Source: Baffinella frigidus
Taxonomy: Eukaryota > Cryptophyceae > Cryptomonadales > Baffinellaceae
Length of the DNA stretch: 16,011 nucleotides
Direction: 5' to 3'
NCBI GenBank assembly: GCA_026770585.1
Contig: MU647155.1
Coordinates: 117,484-133,494 of the forward strand
Shown here: positions 7,501 through 13,040 of the stretch, one piece after another
How the letters are laid out: every line of letters starts with the position of its first letter
How positions within the stretch are numbered: the stretch's first letter is position 1
Notes under the pieces: model-generated
Told to the model about the DNA's origin: nothing
The model's input: only the letters and a program-made list of their open reading frames with translations
Databases searched by the model: none
Translations under genes and position numbers: made by a program

Positions 7501-8976
7501 TGGGGCTAGTAAGCAACCTCATTTTGCTCGGGTTACACACAATTCACCAATCTCAAATGAAGAGGCGGTGGGCAGCATCTTGATGAAGGTTCACCAAGTT
7601 GCTGAGGTCACCCAACTAGACTGAGACAGAGATAGCAATCCACATTTGTGCCCGGCTCACACACAAATCACAAACGCCTAGCTTCAAGGATAGCTCTAGA
7701 ATAGCTCTAGGGCACCTTGATGATGCTGCCGCCCTTGATCTTGTCCTCGCAGCGCGCGCGGATCGCGTTCTGGTACTGCTTGATCGCAGGGCGGTCGATC
7801 ACCGTGCCGGTGCCGACCCCGACGTGGTCGTACCTGCGTCAGGGTGTTCATTTGATTTAGTTTTTGTGTGTGTGTGTTGATTTAGTTTGTGTGTGTGTGT
7901 TGATCTAGTTTCGTGTGTGTGGATTTGGTTTGTTTTGTGTTAGGGTGTAGGGTTTACAGCAGAGGGTTTCGGGTTTAGGTTTAGGGGCGTACTTCGGGAA
8001 GACCCAGCCGTAGAAGTCCGGGGACACGTCGTGGCCGACGTACATCTCAGCGAGCTCGTTGTAGAAGGACATCTGCTCGTCGGTGATGCGGATGCGCTCC
8101 TGGAACGCGATGGCGTAGTTGTACTCGCCCGCGTCGATCGCCTTGGCGACGCGCGAGTTGGCGCCGTCGCCGCCGATGAGGATGTCGCACTCGAGCGTCT
8201 CGGCGGTCCCCGTCTTCTTCCCGTTGTAGTTGGAATAGTGGAGAGTGTAGGGCGCGGTCGCAGAGCCGTCCGCGGGGAGGTCGATCTTGGTCACGAGGCC
8301 GTTGACAACATTGGCGCCGAACTTCTCGGCGCGCTCGCGCAGGAAGCCGTCGATCACCTCGCGGCGGGTCATGCCGATGTACTCGTCGGCCTTGAGCGTC
8401 TGCCCGATGGGCACCTCCTTGCCGGTGGGGGAGATCATGAGCATCTTGCGCACCTTGCGGTCGATCTTCTCCGAGGGGATCTGGAACTCGTCGATCATGC
8501 AAAGGGGGATGGCGCCGCCGCACGGCTTGATGTTGTCAAGCTTGCGCTCGAAGAGGTAGGTGTCCATGTTGGGCTCCTGCGCGAAGATCTCCGCGGCGCA
8601 CGAGCCCGACGGGCCGCCGCCGATGACCGCGACGCGCATCTTGCGGTCGGCCTCGAACTTGTGGGCCATCACCGGGGTGGTGCGGCCAGTGCGGGCGCGG
8701 GGGGTCGCCGCCGTGTTGATCGAGGAGCGGGTGGTGGGCAGCGACGACAAGCTGGCGCCCGGGGCCACGAAAGCATCGACCTGCATGCAAGGACCCGTTC
8801 AGCCATCGCCATCCGTACCACCTAAACCCACATTTCATGAGTTAGGCTGGCAAATTCTGCCCGTCCGCGCCGCCGCCTGGCGCCCACGCTCGCGGGCACG
8901 GGTTAGGGCATGCCGGGAGGCTCACCACATGCGCAGCGAGGCCCACGGCCGCAGCAATGTAGGAAAGCTTCACCAT
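4444..8976 (-). CDS. chlP: Geranylgeranyl reductase (ChlP-type), plastid-targeted, eight exons
   Basis: The proposed CDS is complement(join(4444..4554, 5008..5085, 5884..5952, 6518..6640, 6820..6969, 7716..7833, 7993..8780, 8926..8976)): 1488 nt, 495 residues plus TAA, in frame throughout. The family uses NADPH to reduce geranylgeranyl groups to phytyl for chlorophyll, tocopherol and phylloquinone. Visible motifs: FAD-binding VAVIGGGPSG at 67-76; ERKLDN-KPCGGAIPLC at 95-111; GGDGANSR at 220-227; GWVFPK at 275-280; the second FAD motif VGDAAG at 341-346 with KCSGEGIYFAAKSGR after it; PTYAVLDILQQVFYRSNPARE near 398-420; TFDSYLYK near 435-442. Residues 1-17 are a signal peptide and 21-60 a transit-like stretch rich in S, T and R. 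The last ~20 residues are a divergent tail. The start was chosen because ATG at 8976 gives a signal peptide; an unspliced alternative starts at 8786. Family identity is close to certain from the motifs. Splice sites are inferred from GT/AG, frame and family continuity, without transcript support. Confidence 0.95.
4657..4676 (-). pseudogene. Short exon 8 echo inside intron 7
   Basis: The run TGTAGTTGTTCTTGATCAGG (plus strand) recurs within exon 8 at about 4527-4546, where it encodes LIKNNYI. The 20-bp match lies in the intron immediately 5' of exon 8 in gene orientation. Confidence 0.6.
4834..4909. repeat. 76-bp repeat copy 1 (intron 7)
   Basis: This begins TTTACTACCAAATC and ends GGTTTTGCA. 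It matches 5394-5469 with a single mismatch (TTCAACG against TTAAACG), in the same orientation. The two copies lie in adjacent introns of the reductase gene, on either side of exon 7. The origin is unrecognised. Confidence 0.9.
5008..5085 (-). CDS. chlP: Exon 7 of the reductase gene
   Basis: A 26-codon exon (residues 434-459) starting VTFDSYLYKKVQGNDPASD, matching the conserved TFDSYLYK block. The acceptor is ATGCAG|GTGACG. The donor is ACG|GTGCCC, after which the reading departs from the family. Confidence 0.88.
5394..5469. repeat. 76-bp repeat copy 2 (intron 6)
   Basis: Partner of 4834-4909. The rest of intron 6 (5086-5883) holds G-rich sequence and repeated short motifs of the form TCTCGCCACTT or ATCACCACTT (near 5151, 5196, 5489, 5533 and 5751), but no open coding sequence that I recognise. 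Confidence 0.9.
5702..5745 (-). pseudogene. Partial exon 6 copy inside intron 6
   Basis: Read on the minus strand this encodes AFVEMCESEYVQK, identical to the 3' half of exon 6 except Q to K at the end, and is followed by a potential donor AAG|GTGAAG. The 5' half (FYRSNPARE) is missing. Synonymous changes (TTT for TTC, TCG for TCC) show it is not a very recent copy. It could be a decoy or alternative exon; skipping it leaves a normal protein. Confidence 0.75.
5884..5952 (-). CDS. chlP: Exon 6 of the reductase gene
   Basis: A 23-codon exon (residues 411-433), VFYRSNPAREAFVEMCESEY plus VQQ, between CAG|GTGTTC and CAG|GTGCCA. It continues the family sequence directly after LDILQQ. A second copy of its 3' part lies in intron 6 at about 5702-5745. 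Confidence 0.9.
5953..6517 (-). other. Intron 5 with a perfect 28-bp inverted repeat
   Basis: The inverted repeat pairs 6319-6346 with 6428-6455 exactly; TTGTGCTGGGCGCAGCCGG is in the left arm. The loop contains a 21-bp inverted copy (6403-6423) of intron 6 sequence 5196-5216, and 22 bp (6352-6373) whose exact reverse complement lies in intron 3 at 7478-7499. Open frames on both strands here show no recognisable domain. Confidence 0.8.
6518..6640 (-). CDS. chlP: Exon 5 of the reductase gene
   Basis: The exon encodes 41 residues (370-410), VVKLCKGGTMLPTEREIEDT through GPTYAVLDILQQ. The last part is the conserved PTY-VLDILQ segment. It begins after CACAG|GTTGTG and ends at CAG|GTGCCT. Phase is 0 on both sides. 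Confidence 0.9.
6820..6969 (-). CDS. chlP: Exon 4 of the reductase gene: second FAD motif
   Basis: The exon encodes 50 residues (320-369), from VEAHPIPEHYRPRR through VGDAAGYVTKCSGEG to GRMAAEA. GDAAG contacts FAD in this flavoprotein family. The acceptor is CAG|GTGGAG and the donor GCG|GTACAT. A partial copy of its first part lies upstream in intron 3 (7043-7096). Confidence 0.92.
6970..7715 (-). other. Intron 3: repeat-derived sequence
   Basis: Apart from the exon 4 echo, this intron contains a short direct repeat of ACAACGCCACGCAACACAAC type (near 7390-7415). It also has a stretch (about 7590-7635, CACCAAGTTG...TAGACTGAGACAGAG) resembling the subtelomere-like unit at 528-565. Open frames here look non-coding. 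Confidence 0.65.
7043..7096 (-). pseudogene. Partial exon 4 copy inside intron 3
   Basis: The minus strand reads GCAG|GTGGGGGCGCACCCG, encoding VGAHPIPEQHRPGR. This matches the acceptor and first ~14 codons of exon 4 (VEAHPIPEHYRPRR) and then diverges without the GDAAG part. It sits about 75 bp upstream of the true acceptor in gene orientation. Confidence 0.75.
7716..7833 (-). CDS. chlP: Exon 3 of the reductase gene
   Basis: The exon supplies the last base of Lys280 and then YDHVGVGTGT...KGGSIIK (residues 281-319), matching the family stretch after FPK. The acceptor is GCAG|GTACGACC and the donor AAG|GTGCCC. The donor intron sequence soon reaches a TAG stop, so read-through would truncate the protein. 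Confidence 0.9.
7862..7920. repeat. TG-rich simple repeat in intron 2
   Basis: Three TGTGTGTG runs are separated by TTGATTTAGTTT-like spacers, forming a tandem unit of about 28 bp. On the minus strand this gives a CA-rich intron interior. Confidence 0.8.
7993..8780 (-). CDS. chlP: Exon 2 of the reductase gene: transit-like region, FAD-binding fold and substrate domain
   Basis: This is the largest exon (788 nt), covering residues 18-279 plus two bases of Lys280. It holds the AFVAP motif, the transit-like stretch, the Rossmann GGGPSG, the KPCGGAIPLC signature, GGDGANSR and GWVFP. The donor GTACGC at 7992-7987 splits the AAG lysine codon, so intron 2 is the only phase-2 intron. Reading past it gives YAPKPKPETL, which departs from the family, while exon 3 restores YDHVGVGTGT as expected. 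Long open frames on the opposite strand (8031-8825) mirror this GC-rich exon. Confidence 0.93.
8926..8976 (-). CDS. chlP: Exon 1 of the reductase gene: ER signal peptide
   Basis: This 51-nt exon encodes MVKLSYIAAAVGLAAHV: a lysine, then a hydrophobic core, typical of an ER signal peptide. It ends at a GTGAG donor (8925-8921). The acceptor CAG at 8783-8781 opens exon 2 with VDAFVAPG. The joined A|FVAP resembles the ASAFAP cleavage site of bipartite plastid targeting signals in algae with secondary red plastids, where the protein enters the ER first and then crosses the inner plastid membranes. The motif and splice sites are seen in the sequence; the targeting route is inferred. The ATG at 8786 would give a protein lacking the hydrophobic core. 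Confidence 0.8.
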
Positions 8977-9106
8977 CTGATCAAACGGCCTCCGGTCCGG
9001 AAATCTGTGTGACGCGAATCTCTCGGTGCAAATCCGTCTACTTTTGGCGAACTAAAATTCTAAAAGTCTTCTTAAAACGACCTAAAAACGAATTTTAAAC
9101 GAAGGG

Positions 9107-9511
9107 GTGCGGATCTCGTTTGAGCACAGGAAAAAGAAAGACGTCCCACGGATCCAAGATCAAGACACAAGGGACGTGGCACGTCCCCTGGCCCAGCCAC
9201 GTCCCCTGTTTGAGTGCCGAGACCTCGACGTTGGTGCAGGATCCTGCTGCCCGCCCCGCCACCCCTCCACCTGCGGATGCCGCATGACCTGGCGGCCCCC
9301 CGCGATCCGGATCCCTGGTTCTTTAGGTCTTTCGGGGTTTGAGAACTTCAACCAGAGGCTGACACCAACCCCAGGATGGCCCTCCGTTGTTCCAAGCATC
9401 GAACCTTCTAGTGGAGGTGAGTCAGAATCAGAAGAACCATGGATGCCTCCCCCAGCCACCGACGCGGCAGGTGAAGGGATGGACGGCATCACGCACGGAG
9501 AGTTTGTATGA
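9107..9511 (+). CDS. Hypothetical open frame, 134 codons, doubtful
   Basis: An ATG-initiated frame with a basic N-terminus (HRKKKD), a Pro/Ser/Glu-rich second half (SSGGESESEEPWMPPP) and no recognised domain. The opposite strand is also open (9160-9558). No repeat explains it, so it could be an exon of an unrecognised gene, but compositional chance is equally likely. Confidence 0.15.
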   Translation: MRISFEHRKKKDVPRIQDQDTRDVARPLAQPRPLFECRDLDVGAGSCCPPRHPSTCGCRMTWRPPAIRIPGSLGLSGFENFNQRLTPTPGWPSVVPSIEPSSGGESESEEPWMPPPATDAAGEGMDGITHGEFV

Positions 9512-9688
9512 GAGTGTCTCAGGTTTCCGCCACTTCTTCGACACGCGCCCACACCCACGTCGACTCCCCACCAACCCCGTGATGTGCTACTGGACCCTTG
9601 GGGTGAGTTCCGCTAACTTCTGAACGATCCGAATCCGGCTCGGTCCTGCACAAATCCTAGAGGGTGGCGAAGTGGTAGATAGTTGGCT

Positions 9689-10010
9689 CTGCCTCCGTCG
9701 AGTTGACCGACTGTTGTCAAGTTGACGATTCTGGATGGCGGTACAGATCCGTCAACTCTGGAGCGAAAAAGAGCCCGGTCTCACCAGATTGGTGAGACCG
9801 AATCAGCTGTGGCAGCCCTCAAAATCAAGAGCAGCAAACAGGGCGAGTCAGTCCTAGCTCTACCTCATCCGACTGATCACAGCCCTGCCTCGGTCTATTT
9901 GGTGTTACCAGTCCGGCGAGACCAGGCGTTTTTAGCTCCAAAGTTGACGGATTTGGCCCGTGAACCCAGCATGTCAACTTGAGAATAGTCGGTCAACTCG
10001 AGTGAGGCAG
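9689..10010. mobile_element. Inverted-repeat element with GAGTTGACC ends (family H)
   Basis: The left end CTGCCTCCGTCGAGTTGACC and the right end are complementary over about 38 bp with 34 matches. A second inverted pair inside (9747-9763 with 9936-9952, ATCCGTCAACTCTGGAG) matches 16 of 17. A hairpin GGTCTCACC / GGTGAGACC lies at 9777-9799. Total 322 bp, no coding frame. It differs from families A-C and lies closest to the reductase promoter side. No clear target duplication was seen. Confidence 0.7.
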
Positions 10011-10270
10011 TGCTAGAACTCCTGACGGCAAGGCACGCAAGGACCCAATTTATACCCAACATCTTCTTCTGCTTCTTCTTTATTACCCCCAAAGCCTTCT
10101 GAAAAGTGATCAGATACTACCTGTCCTCATGTGCCGAGGGCGGCATTCCCCACATCAAATAGAAAGTTTTGCCCAAGGTGAATCGTGGTACTATTACAAT
10201 CGCGAAGGACGAGATCTTACCAAACGATTCTGATCAGCTTCTAACGCCCACGGCAATCAGAGATAGGTTC

Positions 10271-10460
10271 TACAGGGGTATCTGGGCTACAAGAAAACAG
10301 AGCTTAAGAACACATACCGGATTTGGGCCTCCCGTTTTCTTAATTCAGTACAAGAGGGTTGACCAAATCTTGCGTTTAGTCAACTATCTGGTACTTATTT
10401 CAGAAAACAGACACCGACCGAGGTCGGGGCGCCCGTGTTCTTAGCCCAGATACCCCTGTA
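10271..10460. mobile_element. Family C MITE, copy 2
   Basis: TACAGGGGTATCTGGGCTAC to TTAGCCCAGATACCCCTGTA, 190 bp. The interior has AAGAAAACAG, TTAAGAACAC and an inverted GTTGACCAAA / TTTAGTCAAC pair. This is the best-preserved family C member. Confidence 0.9.
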
Positions 10461-10497
10461 GTAAAGACCGTGATGAAACTCCTGGCGGCCAGGAAGC

Positions 10498-10681
10498 GGA
10501 CCATCCCACGCAAGAGTGTAGGGCAGAGTGGCCTGCAGGAGAAATAGCCAGATCTGGCTATTTTGAAAAGTTCATAAGTCAACATTCTCCGCCGAGAAAA
10601 ATCAAAATTTCGGAAAGTTGATACAAATTCCGTGTGAACTGACTTGTTTTCCCAGGTCAGTCTTACACTCTTGCGTGGTCC
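10498..10681. repeat. Inverted repeat with CACGCAAGAGTGTA arms
   Basis: GGACCATCCCACGCAAGAGT (from 10498) pairs with TACACTCTTGCGTGGTCC (ending 10681), with a 3-nt bulge. The loop is about 140 bp and AT-rich. It may be another non-autonomous element. Confidence 0.6.
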
Positions 10682-10790
10682 AGGGGTGACTCGCGAACAA
10701 GAACATGCACCGTCCTAGAGGGCCCTACGGTAGACCTATTCCTAGGAGCAAACGGGGCCTCCTGGGGACGGTGTGTGGCCGTATTCGTGC
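10681..10790. mobile_element. Decayed element with the shared core
   Basis: CAGGGGTGACTCGCGAACAA resembles a family A left end. GGGCCCTACGGTAGACCTAT and CCTAGGAGC form the shared core; the right end is unrecognisable. Confidence 0.4.
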
Positions 10791-10792
10791 GG

Positions 10793-10950
10793 TACAGGGG
10801 TACCTCGCTCATAAGAAACCGCCCCCCCCTAGGACCCTACAGTACGCCTATGCCCCCCCCCCCTAGGACCCTACAGTAGGCCTATGCCTCTAGGGCCCTA
10901 CGTTGGTCCGCGGGGGGGGGGCGGTTTCTTATGAGCGAGGTACCCCTGTA
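10793..10950. mobile_element. Family A MITE, copy 6, with internal duplication
   Basis: TACAGGGGTACCTCGCTCAT to ATGAGCGAGGTACCCCTGTA. At 158 bp it is about 35 bp longer than its relatives because CCCCCCTAGGACCCTACAGT and neighbouring bases occur twice in the left core. Confidence 0.92.
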
Positions 10951-11029
10951 CCTCTGTCCTGCAGGCTGTGTCCTGCTGAGCAAGGCCGTGTCCCCGAACT
11001 TGTATGCACCCCACGGAGGCTATGCCTGG

Positions 11030-11130
11030 TCACATGAATGTGATCCGAAAGGAAGCATGGCTTTTCTGCAGAACCAGTTCCGGTGTCCGCCTATGTCGGG
11101 AGCTCGAAGAACCTAAAGGACCTAAAGGAG
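11030..11130. repeat. Dispersed repeat F, copy 1
   Basis: Landmarks are GATCCGAAAGGAAGCATGGC, TTCCGGTGTCCGCCTATG and CGAAGAACCTAAAGGACC. Related copies lie at 12270-12365 and 15945-16011 (same strand), 12906-13040 (reverse) and partly at 722-770. No known family was recognised. Confidence 0.75.
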
Positions 11131-11167
11131 GGCATGCACACCCTCTCACACCGCGCCCTCCCGTCGC

Positions 11168-11288
11168 TACAGGGGCACCTCGCTCATAGGAAAGCGCGCC
11201 CCCCCTAGGACCACCATAGGGTCCTAGGCATGGTCCTACTGTAGTGTCCTAGAGGGGGGCGGTTTCTTATGAGCGAGGTACTCGTGTA
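11168..11288. mobile_element. Family A MITE, copy 7
   Basis: TACAGGGGCACCTCGCTCAT to GAGCGAGGTACTCGTGTA, 121 bp, with a mutated right terminus (CTCGTG for CCCCTG). The left flank CCCGTCGC recurs at 11332-11339 and 11593-11600. Confidence 0.88.
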
Positions 11289-11444
11289 TGCCTGGTCAGA
11301 TGGCCATGCAAACCCTCTCCCGCCGCACCTTCCCGTCGCTACATGTATCTCGGGGAGACCTTGATTACTACCGACACGGCCGCCCTGTATTCCCCGACAC
11401 AGAGCCTGCATGTAAGGTTGAGCCAGACCTGGAGCGAGAGAGGT

Positions 11445-11564
11445 TACAGGGGTACCTCGATCATAAGAAACAGCCATCCCCTAGGGCCCTACAGTAGGCC
11501 TATGCCTATGGCCCTACGGTGGTCCTAGGGGGTTGCGGTTTCTTATGATCGAGGTACCCCTGTA
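11445..11564. mobile_element. Family A MITE, copy 8
   Basis: TACAGGGGTACCTCGATCAT to ATGATCGAGGTACCCCTGTA, 120 bp. Both ends carry a matching compensatory variant (GATC for GCTC/GAGC), so the arms remain complementary. Confidence 0.92.
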
Positions 11565-11667
11565 TGCACACCCTCACACACCACACCATCCTCCCGTCGC
11601 TATCTCGGGAAGACCTTGTTTAATGCACCAAGCATCCACCCTCACAGAGTCTATGCCTGAGCCTCTC

Positions 11668-11792
11668 TACAGGGGTACCTCGCTCATGAGAAACCGCACC
11701 CCCCTGGGACCCTACAGTAGGCCTATGCCTAAGGCCCTATGGTGGTCCTAGCTAGGGGTGGGGCGCTTTCTTATGAGCGAGGTACCCCTGTA
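11668..11792. mobile_element. Family A MITE, copy 9
   Basis: TACAGGGGTACCTCGCTCAT to ATGAGCGAGGTACCCCTGTA, 125 bp, with the consensus core. Confidence 0.92.
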
Positions 11793-11803
11793 CAGGGGGC
11801 CCT

Positions 11804-11912
11804 GTAGGGTGTAGGGTGTAGGGTGTAGGTTGTAGGGTGTAGGGTTGAGGGTGTAGGGTGTAGGGTGTGTCTGGGGTGTAGGGTGTGGGGTGAAGGGTGT
11901 AGGGTTTGCCAC
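11804..11912. repeat. GGGTGTA-type minisatellite
   Basis: About a dozen units of TGTAGGG/GGGTGTA with variants (GGGTTGA, GGGTGTG, GGGTGAA), starting 12 bp beyond a MITE. The unit differs by one base from TTTAGGG, so it may be telomere-related. Confidence 0.85.
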
Positions 11913-12021
11913 CATGTATTCCCTTTCGTGAACGCCTTTTAAGATCAAGACCTAAACGCTACAACAGGAGTTTGTGAGGTCACACGAGATCGTATACCGA
12001 CTCTCCCCTAACTGCCCTGTG

Positions 12022-12248
12022 TACAGGGGTGCCTCGCTCATTAGAAACCGCGCGTCCCTAGGACCCTACAGTAGGCCTATGCTTAGGGCCTTGTGGTTGT
12101 CCTACAGGGGTACCTCGCTCATGAGAAACCAACTCCCCCTAGGACCCTACAGTAGGGCCCTGTGGTGGTCCTAGGGGGGTGGTCGTTTCTTATGAGCGAG
12201 GTACCCCTGTAGGTGGTGGGATTTTTTTATGAGCGAGGTATCCCTGTC
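12022..12248. mobile_element. Family A MITE, copy 10, split by a second family A copy
   Basis: The left part is TACAGGGGTGCCTCGCTCAT to TTGTGGTTGTCCTA (12022-12104). The right part is TAGGTGGTGGGATTTTTTTA to GAGGTATCCCTGT (12210-12248). Removing the inner copy and one TA restores a single element of about 120 bp. Confidence 0.88.
12103..12211. mobile_element. Family A MITE, copy 11, nested in copy 10
   Basis: TACAGGGGTACCTCGCTCAT to ATGAGCGAGGTACCCCTGTA, 109 bp including both TAs. It lies inside its own family at GTCC-TA-GG of the host core, which directly shows a TA target duplication. Confidence 0.93.
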
Positions 12249-12269
12249 AAGCTATCGTGTCCGATCCGG

Positions 12270-12365
12270 ACGTGATCCGAAAGGAAGCAAGGCCTTTCTA
12301 CAAAACAAGTTCCGGTGTCCGCCTGTGTTGGGAGCTCGAAGAACCTAAAGGACCTAAAGGACGTG
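12270..12365. repeat. Dispersed repeat F, copy 2
   Basis: CGTGATCCGAAAGGAAGCAA ... TTCCGGTGTCCGCCTGTG ... AACCTAAAGGACCTAAAGG. It lies just beyond the nested MITE pair. Confidence 0.75.
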
Positions 12366-12428
12366 GCCCCCTTGGGGACACGGTTGTGCGAGACTCCTGC
12401 TCCTCTTCAGTAAACGACTCCTAGCTGT

Positions 12429-12533
12429 GCCCGAGTTTTATCCTGGCTCGTCCTGAAGGCTTTCTATTCGCTCTTTTGTACTGGGTTTCTGTTTTTAAAT
12501 ACTTTGAAGGAAAAGCCATGATAAAACTCGGGC
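12429..12533. repeat. Inverted repeat with GCCCGAGTTTTAT arms
   Basis: GCCCGAGTTTTATCCTGGCT pairs with AGCCATGATAAAACTCGGGC; the loop is about 60 bp and T-rich. It adjoins the larger hairpin at 12563. Confidence 0.75.
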
Positions 12534-12562
12534 AGCGCGAGGACTCTACTCTCATAGGCTAA

Positions 12563-12706
12563 CGGCCTGAAAATGGGGTAGTTAGGCATACGGCTTTGCC
12601 TAGGACCTCCTACCGTAGGCCGAGGGATCCTAGGACCAAAAAGTCTCGGCCTACGGTAGGAGGTCCTAGGCAATGCCGTAGGCCTAACTACCCCATTTTC
12701 AGGCCG
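12563..12706. repeat. Large hairpin: 62-bp arms, 60 of 62 matching
   Basis: Arms 12563-12624 and 12645-12706 are separated by 20 bp. They contain GCCTAGGACCTCCTACCGTA, the same CCTAGG/CCTACNGTAGG vocabulary as the MITEs. No flanking TA duplication was seen. Confidence 0.9.
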
Positions 12707-12902
12707 TCACCCTATTAACTCGCACGCTGATGTCTCCGTGTGTCTCGCGCGCCTAACGCCACGCTGTGTGGTATAGTGAACTCGGCCTACGGTAGGAGGT
12801 CCTAGGCAATGCCGTAGGCCTAACTACCCCATTTTCAGGCCGTCACCCTATTAACTCGCACGCTGATGTCTCCGTGTGTCTCGCGCGCCTAACGCCACGC
12901 TG
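12645..12902. repeat. Perfect 122-bp direct repeat, 136-bp period
   Basis: 12645-12766 and 12781-12902 are identical by eye, from CTCGGCCTACGGTAGGAGG to TAACGCCACGCTG. They are separated by TGTGGTATAGTGAA. Copy 1 starts with the right arm of the hairpin. Confidence 0.92.
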
Positions 12903-12905
12903 CGC

Positions 12906-13040
12906 TATGACCCCGTCCTTTAGGTCCTTTAGGTTTTAATTTCTCCCAACATACATCATATATGCCAACGACACGCCCTTCCGTAGAAAGGACTGCAGAG
13001 AAAGCATTTTTGCTTTCGGATCGCATTGAGCTCTCCAGTG
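12906..13040 (-). repeat. Dispersed repeat F, reverse copy
   Basis: The reverse complement shows GATCCGAAAGC, TGCAGTCCTTTCTACGG, TGTTGGGAG and AACCTAAAGGACCTAAAGG, in the order of the other copies with a divergent middle. The plus-strand open frame 12962-13168 across it has no recognised domain. Confidence 0.6.

Noticed and set aside
6763-7509. 248-codon open frame on the plus strand
   Set aside because: It overlaps exon 4 antisense and intron 3 and consists of low-complexity and repeat-derived sequence with no domain.
8031-8825. 264-codon open frame on the plus strand
   Set aside because: It lies opposite reductase exon 2 and is a mirror of its GC-rich codon pattern; the protein is Val/Ala/Leu/Asp/Gly-biased with no motif.
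9661-9735. GGTGGCGAAGTGGTAGA, reminiscent of a tRNA A-box
   Set aside because: No T-arm, acceptor pairing or anticodon stem can be formed nearby; it abuts an inverted-repeat element.
10793-12248. Regularly recurring palindromes suggesting a CRISPR-like array
   Set aside because: Spacing is irregular, units are 109-158 bp with TA-flanked inverted ends, and the genome is eukaryotic; these are MITEs.
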